From NCBI GenBank assembly GCA_011033025.1, contig WFMF01000226.1, positions 1-64,000 of the forward strand: a stretch of 64,000 nucleotides of DNA, given 5' to 3'. The translations under genes were made by a program, and so were the position numbers. Below the pieces are notes generated by a model, which was not told the origin of the DNA, searched no databases, and was given only the letters and a program-made list of their open reading frames with translations. Shown piece by piece: positions 23,801 through 38,086 of the stretch. Each line of letters begins with the position of its first letter. Positions within the stretch are counted from its first letter, which is position 1. This DNA is from Beroe forskalii (lineage: Eukaryota; Ctenophora; Nuda; Beroida; Beroidae).

Positions 23801-26800
23801 TGTTCTGGAACCAAAGTCGAGTTCCCACGACCACAGGAACTCAAGATGCCTAAGAATGTTCAGATCCCTCAAAAGGGAACAGTGTTTGACCACGTGTTTA
23901 GCCCTGAAAACAACGGTTTTGTTACATGGGAGTCAACTATGACACGATATGTCATTCCAGATAACATTCAGGTAAAAGCTTGGGTCATGTGACTAAATTA
24001 TTGTGGTTACTATGGAAACGGAGCTTAAAAGTCGTGTAAAGTAGTTTGTGGACATTACTAAGTTTCTGCGCGCGTCGCGCGCGCAGGCTAGATTATGAAG
24101 CAGACTGCTGTTTTGTTTCCAAACAATCATTCAATGATTGATATGAGTGACAATCAGTAAATCGATATCAAACATTCACTGGTAAGCGTTTTAATGAAAA
24201 TAATTGACGAGAATTTCTTATCAGGTCAATCAAATCATAATCCCGACTGTCGACACTACAAGACAGGGGTATCTCTTGCTCAAAGTTGTTGAGAACAACT
24301 GCCCAGCGCTGCTTGTCGGACCCACTGGTACCGGCAAGTCCGCTATCACCAACAACATGATCCTTGGTCTACCATCTGACAGGTATGGTACGGATTGGTT
24401 CCCTGTTGAATCATTCACCTTTATAAGAGATGCATGATAATGCGGCTTATGTTCGATTAGCTATTGAATTACTGGCGAATAATAATTCAGTCAAAGGATC
24501 CTACTGTTTTAATATAAAAATATGAAAGTATGAATTGTAAATCTTAATATTTTCGAAGTTTTGCTGTTCTCTAAATGATAATCTGATCCTACTGTTTTTC
24601 CAGGAAACATGAATTGTAAATCTAAATATTTTCGAAGTTTTGCTGTTCTCATCTGATTTTCCAGGTACATGCCGAACTTCATAAGTTTCTCGGCCCAGAC
24701 GTCCGCCAACCAGACCCAAGACATCATCCTATCGAAGCTTGACAAGAGGAGGAAGGGTCTGCTCGGCCCTCCTGTGGGTAAGAAGTGTATTCTGTTCGTG
24801 GACGATCTGAACATGCCTCAAAAAGGAAGAATACGGGGCCCAACCTCCCATCGAGCTACTCCGACAGTGGCTGGACAATGGCAACTGGTATGACAGGTAA
24901 GCGAGTATGAGAACCTACTGCTTTTGATTTAAATCGATTAAAAAACAATAAAACAATCATCTGTATATCCCTTCCTTCTTTTCCTTTCGTCTAAGCAATT
25001 ATTTTCCCTTTCCTTTCTCCTCAGAAAGGATACAAGTCGCATCGAGATGATAGACCAGACGCTGCTGACTGCCATGGGTCCGCCCGGAGGAGGCCGTAAC
25101 GACATCACGGCCCGCTTCACTCGTCACATGGTGGTTATTGGCATTGACAGCTTCACGGAGAACGCGATGAAGGGCATATTCACTCAGATCATGGAGTGGC
25201 ACTTCTCCCAGGGATTCGAACCGTCCTACAAGAACATGACCAAGGTCTTCGTGGATGCCACCTACGACGCGTACCTCTTCGCTATGGAGCACTTCCTGCC
25301 AACACCCACCAAATCTCACTACGTGTTCAACTTACGGGACTTCTCAAGGGTCATTCAGGTATGTGGGAGCTTCATGGAAACCTGGATTAGATGAAGAAGA
25401 TTGGACCAGTAACAAAGCATTTTCTCGCTAGATTTTGGAGACGAATTTGACAGGCTGGTGTCAACTGATCAGTTGATTATGATCGCATCTTTCCGCAGGG
25501 TATGTTGCTGCTGAAGAGTGCAAGTGCTGACTCGGGCGCTAAGATGTACAGGCTCTGGGTGCACGAGGTGTACAGGGTCTTCTACGATCGTCTGGTAGAC
25601 CCAACGGACAGACAGGAATTCTTTTCCTTCATCAAAGTAAATTTCGTTGTGTTTGCCCTTATTTCTTCTGGAATTTCACTGCAATGTCAATGAAAATTTA
25701 TTGGCATTGCACCGATTGAAGCATACTAAAGTTTCATAACTTCGGTATATTGGCATTCCGTAACCCTTTTACTAATCCTTTCATTTAGATCCCTTCTTCA
25801 GAGCACAGTGACTGATAAATTCAAGCAAAACTTCGGGAAAACCTTCTCGCATTTGGGTCAGATCGGAAAAGAAGTTTCAGATAACGATTTGAGATCGTGT
25901 TTCTTCGGCGACTACATCAATCCCAATGATGTGAACAAGCTGTATGATGAGATTACAGACTTTGATGCTTTGAAGGATGTGAGTAAAACTTACCAAAACG
26001 TCTCTTTTGCATGTAACTTTTTCAAATAATTTCTTTTCATTCTCGGACCTTTTTACTTATAATCCTTATCCTGTGCAACTTAATCCACCTAATTTCACTT
26101 AACCCCTCCCAGGTCATGGATAACCAGTTAGAAGATCACGACGCCATGAGCAAAGCCCCCATGAAACTAGTCATGTTCCGGTACGCTATCGAGCACGTGT
26201 CCCGTATCGCTCGTATCCTGAAACAGCCGAACAGCCACGCTGTGCTAGTAGGCGTGGGAGGTAGTGGTCGGCAGTCCTGTGCCCGCCTTGCCACCCACAT
26301 GGCGGACTACGAGCTCTTCCAGATCGAGATCACCAAGCAGTACGCCATGCCGGACTGGAGGGACGACATCAGGCGGCTCCTCAAGATGGCGGGCTACGAG
26401 GGCAAGCCCACCGTCTTCCTGATGAACGATAACCAGATCAAGTCGGAGAGCTTTGTGGAGGATATCAACATGATCCTGAACTCGGGTGATATCCCTAATC
26501 TGTACGAGCCGGACGAGAGGGGGGAAATCCTGGAACGGATGCAGCAGCTGGCCACGGAGAACAAGGCCAAGATAGAGTTCACGCCCTTCGCGCTCTACAA
26601 CTACTTCATCGACCAAGTGAAGAATAACCTCCATATTGTCCTGGCTTTCTCGCCCATCGGAGACGCCTTCAGGACTAGACTGAGGTTAGTGAAAAATGAA
26701 TTATGTATGTTTCTTAACCGTTATTTTAGTTGCACTGAATGATCCCACTGTACCAAATAACCGAAGCATTTTCTATATTATATCTGGCATCCATGCCCAT

Positions 26801-29800
26801 TCATTTATCCTAATTTATCTATTTCCTCTCAGGAAGTTCCCATCGCTCATTAACTGCTGTACGATTGATTGGTTCCAGCCATGGCCTGAGGATGCCCTTG
26901 AGATGGTGGCTAACAAGTTCCTGGAAGATATCAACATAGACTACGACGTGAAGACCTCCATCGTCAAGATGTGCAAGAACTTCCATACCTCCGTTATCGA
27001 GCTCTCGGACCGCTTCTTCGACATCCTCCAGAGGAAGAACTACGTCACTCCGACCAGCTACCTGGAACTTATCAAGACCTTCAAGAGACTGCTGGGTCAG
27101 AAGCAGAAGACCCTGCTTGACATGAAGAACAGATACGTCGTGGGCCTGGATAAGTTGGAGAACGCTTCCAAGGAGGTGGCTGTGATGCAGGTCGAACTGG
27201 AGGCTCTGAAGCCTCAGTTGGAGGTCACTTCTCAGGAAACCTCCGATCTCATGGTCAGGATCGAGGCAGAGACTGTGGAGGTATGTGGAGATGAAATGTG
27301 CAGGAAAATTTAGTGTTTTTACTCTTGTCGCATGATGATATGACATTGGTAATTTAAATAACCATTGATCTTGCTGCGCATACAGTAAATTATCAGGCGA
27401 TAGTTATCTAATCATGTGATCTGTGACCCCAGGTGGAAGCAAAGAAGGAGGTGGTTGAGGCTGATGAGAAGGTTGCTAACGCTGCTGCAGCAGAAAGTAA
27501 AGCTATCAAGGATGAGTGTGAGGCTGATCTGGCTGAGGCTTTGCCTGCCCTAAAAGCTGCTATCAAAGCTTTGAACACCCTCAAACCTTCGGTTTAAGAA
27601 ATAAACATCACAGCGAATAGATAAAATGCCTTGGAGATCATTTATGTATGCTTTTAGAATCAAGTTGCTTCTGAGATAATTTACGGAACTTTTTAATTTT
27701 ATTGAACCGGATTTCCTCAAATGGACTCTAACAATATGTTTACCGGCCTTTCACTTCAGGATATCAGTGTCATGAAAGCTATGCAGAACCCACCTCATCT
27801 TATTCGTTTCGTTATGGAGGCTGTCTGTGTTATGAAGCAGATAAAACCAGAGAGGAAACCTGACCCGAGTGGGACTGGTAAAATGGTGGAGGATTACTGG
27901 GGACCATCCAAGAAGGTGGGTTTATGCTTGGCATCATGTTTAGCCTTTCTTAAGAATAAATTTATAATTTTAGGAATAGGGTTAATTTCTAATATTACAA
28001 CACATTGTTGTCTACTTGCTACAAAGTGCAAACCTGATCTCAATAGGGTCGGTAATTCAGTAGATTAGAAGTTTCATCGAAGATGCCATTTATTTTCTGC
28101 CGGAAAGTACCTAAACATGCCATCTAATTTGAGATTCACTGTAGCAAACAATTCTGTTGGATTGTTATAATTGACATATAATCGAATCGTGGGAGGCACA
28201 TAAATTTCCAAATCTTCCAGGTTCTTGGAGACATGAACTTCCTCGAGAGTCTGAAGAGCTACGACAAGGATAACATCTCCCCCAAAGTAATGAAGGTTAT
28301 CCGTGATAAGTACACAAGTCAGGCGGACTTTAACCCCAAAGTTATTGCGTCGGTTTCCAGTGCGGCCGAGGGCCTGTGTAGTTGGGTTTCTGCTATGGAC
28401 ATTTACGACAGAGTTGCTAAGGTTTGTGAACTTTTTAGGGTGTACGTGCTGTCTGCTGTTATATTGAAGCACTTATTAATATTTGTTTGTTTTGTTGAAT
28501 AAATATGTTTTCATTTTTTGCGTACATCGTCTAGCATTTTCTTATTTTGTCTTCAATATCTGAGATGCTATGCTTTATCGATTTTCCGCCTCCATCTTCT
28601 TATCCCCTTATCTCCCAGGTGGTAGCCCCCAAGAAGGAGAAGCTGAAGGAGGCCGAAGGTTTGCTGAAGATTCAGATGGATGCTTTGGCGGAAAAGCAGG
28701 CCGAGTTGAAAGCTGTCCTGGATCGACTACAACTTCTTAACGATGATTTGGACTTGAAAAAGACGAAGCTTGCGGAATGTAATTTTCATTTGATAACCAT
28801 GTACGGCAAACAGGAGGTTGAAAGTTATCAACTTACCACTTTGAGCTATGATAATGACGTCATAAAGTTACCACTTAAAGCTATGATCCAGTAGCTGTAT
28901 ATTAATTTTCTGTGCTATTAATTGAGCTGTCTACTTTATGTTGGCGAACGATTACAATTATCGGACAATACTCTTAAAATAATCGATGATTTCACTCGAC
29001 TGGTAACAGACAACTGATTCATGATCGTGGTACCCAGCTGTATGCTCTATTCTAGTATAATTCCGCCGAAATGTCAATTACCAGGGCCAAGATGATCCTA
29101 TGATATATAATTGCTAAACGCACCTCTCTAAACCGGAATTGGAAGATGCTAAGGAAATGTGTGAGAAGAAACTCGTACGAGCTGAGAAGCTCCTGGGAGG
29201 TCTGGGTGGAGAGAAGACGAGGTGGACCCAGTCTGCCAAGGATCTGTCCGATCTTTTCGACAATGTGGCGGGTGATGTGTTGGTGTCCGCTGGTCTGGTG
29301 GCTTACCTGGGACCTTTCACTGCTCAGTTCAGACAGGTGAGATGTTACTCCAAACAATTCCACATGCTATTCTGACCACTTGGCAGAAAAGTTTCTCTGA
29401 AATAAACGTTTGGAAAGAACATCATCCGAAAAATGACCCTCCCTCAGGAACAAATAGCGGGATGGGTTGATGGATGCCACAAACTAGAAATCCCCTGCGG
29501 TGAGACGTTCTCCTTAGCCAGCACTCTCGGAGATCCAGTGAAGATCAGGAGCTGGAACATCGCCGGTAATCATTCCCAGGATACCAAGATAATTTCAAAT
29601 CTACCATTCACAAACACACCAATAATAAGGTGCTTTCCAATATTGAGTTCCCATTTTTTTCCATGCCTCTATTCGACCCAAGTAACGCCATTTCCCATCG
29701 CTGGTCTCCCTGTGGACACCTTCTCAACTGATAACGGTATCATCGTGGACAACACCTCACGGTGGCCGCTGTGTATCGATCCTCAGGGCCAGGCGAACAA

Positions 29801-32800
29801 GTGGATCAAGAACCTGGAGAAACCCAACATGTTGAAAGTCATCAAGCTCACGGATCCTAACTACGTGAGGACTTTGGAGAACAGCATCCAGTTCGGACAT
29901 CCAGTTCTTCTGGAGAACGTGTTCGAGGAACTGGACCCCATCCTGGAACCTGTCCTGCTCAAAACTACTTTCAGGTGCGTTAGTAAGGGGTGAAGTTAGT
30001 GAGGGGTGAAGTAAGTTAGTGGGCTGTAAGGGGGAAGGTGGGCCGCCCCCCAGCTCTTTTATCTTACAGCCTGCTGATGTAGAGAGACATGCATCGCAGT
30101 TGACAAAGGAGGTCCTTACGTCTGCAAGGTAACCACTGATGATTCACAGTTTAGTGTCTTGCCTCCTCAGGATCCAATCATTGAAATATAGGAAATACGT
30201 TATGAGGTTATGTTTATCGTAAACCCATACACATTTAAAGATAAGACTTGGGATTACATCATCATTCCATCATTAATTGGGAAGCTTAGAACTTTAGGAT
30301 ATCAAATGATGACCAGCGTTTCTCTAGAATGCCTTTTTTCTTTGTCCTCAGCCATATATGATGAAAGCAAATTAAGACCGTTTTCGAGAACAAATAAATA
30401 CCAACCTACGCGTATATAAAACATCTGTTTTCCTACCAATTTAAGTGCCTAACCATGGCCGAGACCTCTGGGTTCTTCGTCATTCAATCCGATCCGTACC
30501 TGACCTCGTTAACAAAGCTTTCTCTGATAGAATGAATGAGGATCGTCTCATCTACCTCACCGCTAAGGACCGTATTATAAGCGGGAGCTCCAAGTATCAC
30601 GGGATCCCTTCCCATCGCGTTCTCTTTAATTTTAACTCCCCACGACCTACCGTGGAGTCTACGTAGTTATAGACTTCCTTAGACAAAAGACATTGAACGT
30701 AAGCATTTCCGTGTTCTGTTCACTTCCGACGTCCTTCATAATATCTTCAATTAGGTAAACTGTTCTGCCCATTACAGTGAAAATGAGCTAAAGGCCTGTT
30801 AACCGATGCAGGGCATTAGCTTGTATTTGAGTCTCAGGATCATGTCTGAGGCTGATGAATGAAGATGTTCGGCCTGGTCCACCGCACACAAACGTCCGCC
30901 TGACTCGCACACCAGACGCAACCGAACCATCCTGCTCTGTGCAGTTCATCTTAATTACACTCCGGCCACAAAACCGTGAAGAGAGCTCACTAAGCGGCGT
31001 TCTCCCTGAGAATAATATCATGCGCAGAATTCCAGTGTAAAACGTGCGCTGTATATTCCGGAGTAAACTCTTCTCTCCCTGAGAGAGTACTAGCTTAACA
31101 TATGGGAGGAGGAGGAGAAGGAGGAGGATGTGTACACCTCCTATTATTTGATCCAGCATTTACTCAAAACAATTACCCGGCCGGGCATGTAATTAATATA
31201 ATAAAGAGTCTGTCCTAAGCGGTCCTCCCTGACTGACAACTCGACGCCAAGTGGTCACGTTTACCTGGTTTAATGGGTGTTTACACTCACCACCACACCA
31301 TGAATATATAGTGGTACCATTTATTCTGATAGATTAACATAATATACACATACAGGCAAGCTGGGGTGGACTTGATAAAGGTGGGTGAGAACTCCATCGA
31401 GTACTCCCCCGACTTCAAGTTCTACATGACCACCAAACTCCGGAACCCCCACTACCTCCCAGAAGTTTCCGTCAAGGTTCGTCGCTTGAGACCTTTACCG
31501 TATAATATAAGATAGTCTTAGTAAGATGCTCAATTAGTGTATTAAAGTGGAGTTATTAATTTATTAAAGATGAATGTAAAGCTTACTTCAAAGGCTTATT
31601 TTGTGCGGTACAAGTTTAAAGAATCTCCGTAAAACCTCAGAGCTCTTTCCTATATAAGCCAGTCCAGCTGTCAGGCCAAATTAGCATCCTCAAAACATAA
31701 TACTCTCTAATCTGTGGGTATCCCTCTAATCCGAGTGTATCACTGTATCCCTCCAATCCGAGTGTATCCCTTTAATCCGAGTGTATCCCTCTCTAATCCG
31801 AGTGTATCTCTCTGATCTTTGTGTATCCCGGCCCTATAGGCGACCCTCTAATCCCTATGTATCCCTGCATTTGACCCTATAATCCCTATGTATCCCTGCA
31901 GGTGACCCTATAATCCCTATGTATCCCTGCAGGTGACCCTCTAATCCCTATGTATCCCTGCATTTGACCCTCTAATCCAAGTTTAACCCTGCAGGTGACC
32001 CTCTAATCCTGGTGTATCCCTGTAGTTGACCCTCTGATCCTATTTTAGTTTTAACTGTGTATCCTCTGTCCCTACTCTGCATCCCTCCAGCTGGTGACCC
32101 TCTTATCCTAGTGTAGTTTTTACTGTGTATCCTATGTCTCTACTCTGTATCCCTGCAGGTTACCCTCTAATCCTAGTGTAGTGTTTACTGTGTATCCTGT
32201 CTCTACTCTGTATCCCTGCAGGTGACCCTGCTGAACTTCATGATCACACCCATCGGTCTGGAGGACCAGCTGCTGTCCATTGTGGCTGCGAAGGAGAAGC
32301 CGGAGCTGGAGGAGAAGAAGAATCAGCTGATTCTGGAGGGAGCTGCCAGTAAGAAGCAGCTCAAGGAGATCGAGGACAAGATCCTGGAGGTGCTGTCCTC
32401 CTCCGAGGGCAACATCCTGGAGGACGAAGTGGCTATCCAGGTAAGAGAGAGAGCTGTAGGTGGGTCAGAATGCCTGATATTCGGCGAGTAATTCGGAACT
32501 TTCAGCCTATATATTCTTTGCTAATGTCAATGATCAAAATAATTTAATGTTATTTCGTGCAGCTTTGTTTCTATGACCCAATCCCATGACGAATAAGTTA
32601 TGCCCAAAGCTATTTTATAGGTCTTGTCATCATCAAAAACGTTGGCTCAAGAGATCTCAGAGAAACAGGAGATCGCAAACAAAACTGAGGAGGAAATTGA
32701 CACCACCAGAAACGGTAATTTTATGTTTTTTTCTTGAAATTGGGTTAGAAGCATCTGATTTCTGTATAAATGATGTTTCAATGAGGCCGAATTAAGGTCA

Positions 32801-35800
32801 ACTGCCTCACTGGTCCTATAAAACAAAATAACAAAATGTATTTTCTCAGGTTACAAGCCGGTGGCGGCTCACTCCTCTATTCTCTTCTTCACCATCAGTG
32901 ACTTGGCCAACATCGATCCTATGTACCAGTACAGTTTGATTTGGTTCATCAACCTCTACGTTGCAAGTATCGAGGATTCGGACAAGAGCAATGACCTTGA
33001 TGAGAGGATTGAGAATTTGAACAACCACTTCACGTACTCTATCTACAGGAATGTGTGTCGGTCTCTCTTTGAAAAGGACAAACTGCTCTTCTCGCTCATC
33101 CTGTGTATTGGAATCCTGAAAGGCAAGGGTAAGATAGATGATTCCGAGTGGAGATTCCTGTTGACGGGTGGTGTGGCTCTGGACAACCCTATTCCCAACC
33201 CTGCTGAGGAATGGCTGCCGGACAAGTCGTGGGGTGAGATCGTCAGGACCCAGGAGTTCGGGGCTCTGAAGGACTTCTACCAGCACATCATTGACCACCC
33301 TGATGTCTGGAAGGTCCTGTACGACAGTCCGTCTCCTCAGGACATGGAGTTGCCAGATCCCTGGAACTTGGCTCTCAGTCCTCTGCAGAAACTCATCGTG
33401 CTGAGGTGTCTGCGTCCGGACAAGGTGGTGCCGGGTGTTCAGGACTTCATCATAGAGCACATTGGAAGGTCCTATATCGAGCCTCCCACCTTTGACTTGG
33501 CAGGCAGTTTCGCTGACTCCAACCCCTGCAGTCCGCTGATCTTCGTGTTGTCGCCCGGTGCTGATCCGATGTCTGCTCTGATGAAGTTTGCAGACGATGA
33601 GGGCATGGGAGGAGACAAGCTGGAGACCATTTCCCTTGGACAGGGACAAGGACCCATTGCTGAGAAAATGATAAACAAAGCCATCCAGAGAGGTACCTGG
33701 GTTGTGCTTCAGAACTGCCATCTTGCTGAATCTTGGCTGCCATCTTTGGAAAAGATCTGTGAAGAAACCATTGTTCCTGAACGTACCCACAAAGCCTTCA
33801 GAGTTTGGTTGACAAGTTACCCTAGTCCCAAATTCCCTGTGACGATTCTACAGAACGGTGTGAAGATGACAAACGAGCCTCCCAAGGGTCTCAGAGCCAA
33901 CCTTCTCCGATCGTACCTCAATGATCCCCTCTCAGACCCAACGTTCTTCGGTGGATGCACCAATGGTCACGCGTTCCACAAGCTGCTATTCTCTCTGTGC
34001 TTCTTCCATGCCATTGTACAGGAAAGGAGGAAGTTCGGTCCTCTCGGATGGAACATTCCGTACGAGTTCAATGAGTCCGATCTGAGGATCAGTGTGAAGC
34101 AGCTTCAGATGTTCCTGAACGAGTACGAGGAAGTGCCGTACGCTGCCCTGTCCTATCTGACTGGAGAGTGTAACTACGGGGGCAGGGTAACGGATGACAA
34201 GGACAGACGACTCCTCATGTCCATGATGAACATCTTCTACACACCTGCCCTGGTTACTGATGACGCCTACGTCTTCTCCCCCAGTGGCAACTACTACGCC
34301 CCGCCAGATGGAGCCTACGAATCGTACCTCGAGTACATCAGATCGCTGCCTCTCATTCCAAACCCAGAAGTCTTTGGACTGCACGAGAACGCTGACATCA
34401 CCAAGGACCAACAGGAAACCGCTAACCTGTTCAACTCCATCCTGGTTACCCTCCCCAGACAGGTGTCGGGCGGGGGCAAGTCTCCACAGCAAGTTATCAC
34501 TGATCTGGCTAACGATATTCTGAGCAAACTACCGGCTGACTTTGATGAGGAGAAAGCTATGAAGAAGTACCCGGTGGTGTACGAAGAGAGCATGAACACC
34601 GTGCTCCTGCAGGAACTCAAGAGGTTCAATAACCTGACTGCCGTGGTGCGGATATCTCTCATCAATATTGTCAAAGCTATCAAGGTATGTTCGATAGAGA
34701 GATTCAACGTATGATATATCGTAGATCAATGAAGTACTATCAATTTGTTTTGATTTTAAAATGTTTAAAATCTGCGATCGTAATAATCATGTATATATAA
34801 GTAAATTGAAAGTTTTAAATAAAACATTTTATTGCACTACATTTATCTTTCTTGAGATCAAATATATTCAAATAAAAACATCAATAATAGAATATCCTCC
34901 TCCGTCTCATTCCAGGGTTTGGTTGTCATGAGTGCCGAGCTAGAATCTATGTTCAAGTCAATGTTGGTGGGAAAAGTACCCGAGCTCTGGGCTAAACGAT
35001 CCTATCCCTCGCTCAAACCATTGGGCAGCTACATAATCGATTTGTTGGCTCGTCTTTCATTCTTCCAGGTAAACTCAGTTTCCAATTATTTTGACATTCA
35101 TATAGCTGAGCTATGATTCTCCCAAATGTTGATAATATATTTGGAATTAAACGTGACATGGTAAGTTAGTTTTTAGCAGATATCATGGTTTTACCGCGGA
35201 CAAAATTTTTCTTAAATTAACTAGAAATTGTCAACTCTTCAATCGTAACGGTAAACGTTTAATCTTCGATAACGGGTTTATATAAAACAGAGAAAAGTAA
35301 ATTACTATTAAAATAGCAAAATAACTAAGATTTGGCACGTAAATCAATTTTCCGTAGAAAAGAATTTGAAAACAAAGAAAATAAAACAAGTTCCTATAGT
35401 CGACCTAACTGACACTTTAACAATCCGAAGTAAAAACTCAAATACACGTACATTTTCCTTGTTCAATGGCCTTCCCAAAGCAGTCTCCTTGTACAGGTGT
35501 TGTATAAATCCCTCGTATTGTTTCTTTTGGGTCACTTTCGAGTGTTTTCTGAGATATCTCAGTCCCTCTCTATCTCTCCTTCTAAGTGAGCTTCCTATAG
35601 TGTCTCCTCTTTCAGCTGTAGTCTCAGTGCGTGTGTTGTCTCACTTCTTAGCCCTCGAGCTGCCTAAACTTCCTCTGCTGCTCCTGAGACTGGCAGACCC
35701 CGGGCTGCCCCCCATGCCGGGGTTCTTCCGCAGGGTATCGACCGAAACTCCCAGCTTCTCCGCCCTCCTCCTCTCCCACTCCGCGTGCTTCTGGATCGCT

Positions 35801-38051
35801 TCCTGCTTCCGGTAGTACGCCAGGTCCGCCAGCGTCTTAAACTGGGGTGGCGGGGCGTTTCTTACGGTGGCGGTGCCGTTAACCAACTTATCGCTTTTAG
35901 CTACACTGCTACCCTGGAGGGGAATTGTCACTTTTATAGCTACATTGAGCTTCTCTGGAAGAGAGGGAGGCATGTTGTAGCGATATCATATGGATTGGTT
36001 TGGTAGGGTTACTTGCGTGTCGTCTGCATCATTATTATATAGGGTAAATGTTATAAAATATAATAGCTCCAACATTTTATATATCATCAGCTATTTATAT
36101 GAAAACTGGTTTACGTCGAAGAAGCCACTGGAGCCCTTATTCTAATCCTTTAACAAGGCGATTTGACAATTAAAGTTCATCTTTACATTTGATCAGGAAA
36201 CATTGCGTCACGTTTACCGGATTATTCCGCCTAAATTTTAAACATTTTCAACTATACCTATAGCAGGAACATATCTATGAGGTTGATAAACGTCCTGTAA
36301 TAAGTAGTAAACTGTAAACAGCAAGCAGTCACAGGATTTAGAATACAGCAGCTCAATCACAGAAAGTTAGCTTGTTGTAGCAGATAATCAGCACCCAGAG
36401 AGGTATTTGACACACACACACGCACCCAAACCAACACAATCTGCCTAACCCAGGTGTCTCAACTTCTTGAGGCGCAGTTTATCACGCCGCGCTTGGGTGC
36501 CTTTTGCGGCGCTTGATGGTGCACAAATGTACTTTCTTTTAACAGAAATAGCGGAGCGCGCTATCACGCTCCGCAAAAAGTACCCAAGCGCGGCGTTATA
36601 CGCCGCTCCTCAAAAGGTAGAGACATCACGGTCACACAAAAATATAAAGTACCGTAGTGGACCTATTTACGGTGGGAGATATGAGTTTATAATAAAGTAG
36701 GGCGGCGTATTAGGGAAAGCAATAATTGGTGCATAACTGTTCTGGCAGGTTTGGTAGTACTGTAGAAATTTTGGAATTAATGGTTGCCCTAAAAACTGTC
36801 TGACTGTACAGTTCTGTTAAATCTGTATGTGGTGAAAACTGAGTGATCTCATAATCCATCTTCTATAACTTAGCAATTTTAACATAGTGCTACAAAATTG
36901 TCTTTTGGGTGTCTTGGCTGGCCGGTTAATAATGTGCCGAGTACGTACGCACCTAGTGCTCTATCCAGTGCTCTATCTAGTGCTTCATCTAGTGCTCTAT
37001 CTATTGATTTATTGCTCTATCTAAACACTATAGTGCTGTAAATCTCCCAAAGTAAATAGCCTTGAGACGTAGGAGGCAGCATGTCACACGACAGAGAGGG
37101 TCCCATCATATTCTACCTCGTGTCCTTGGTAATCCACCTCGAACAGGACTGTGTTAGTGTCAAACTTGAGGGGCTGGGATTTGATCAGGAAGTCTGTCTC
37201 AGACATTTCTTCCGAGGCTACAGATACACCGCTTTTCAGCTTCTGGAGGACATATTCGCTGATCATCATGTATCTCTCTCACGAGAGTGTGTGTGTTGGT
37301 TTATACATGATTGCGTTTTGGTGGTTTTTGAAAGGAAGGAAGTTCCCAACCTTTCCTCCTCACGCACACCCACTGTACAGAAGTACAGGATGTACAGGAG
37401 TACAAGATGTACAAGAGTACAGAATGTACAGGATTACAGGATGTTTGATCGTACTGCTGCTGACAAGTGCTACTTGACACAGCTCAGAGTTTATGAGAGT
37501 TAAATGAAGGGAAGTGTTACTCATAACCTAGCGCATTCAAGCCAGGAAATACAGTTTTCCCTGAACATGCCGATCATTCGATTCCGATAGCGATTTAGCA
37601 TAATCATTCAATTATTCAATGACTGACGGCTGATCAGCTTATATAAGTTGAGTATTATAAGTTTTGATATAATATTTCGGAGGCTTCCATGCGAAAGCAA
37701 GGTGCTACATGCAGGTTTTACCTCTTGTTTCTTGCGTTCCTCCTTCTTTATCATTCCGAGCAGAGTATCGTCAGCAATCCTCTTTTTCTGCGGAATGTAC
37801 GGCTCCTCTTCCGAGGATTCCTCGCCCGATTCCATTCTGTGTGGTTAGTGAATTCATTAGTTTGGGAATGGCTGATTTCTTTAACTGAACTTATGGTTCA
37901 TTGGTAGGTACTGATGTTGCTCGATTGGGTGATTATAGCTACATAGGTTATTCAGGTATTATATCAGCAGTCAGCACGAATCAGTGGTTAGAATCATTAG
38001 AATCATTGTTGGCAATCACGTTATTGGTGGTTTATATCCATCTCTCTCTCA

Positions 38052-38086
<35 letters not shown>

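Noticed and set aside
30445..30666. Plus-strand frame in the dynein intron between exons 49 and 50
   Set aside because: The composition is fairly protein-like, but it has no good splice sites in phase and would interrupt conserved dynein sequence.
32846..33790. Long minus-strand open frame of 314 codons
   Set aside because: It is a shadow of dynein exon 53, whose sense frame is strongly conserved; it has no motifs.
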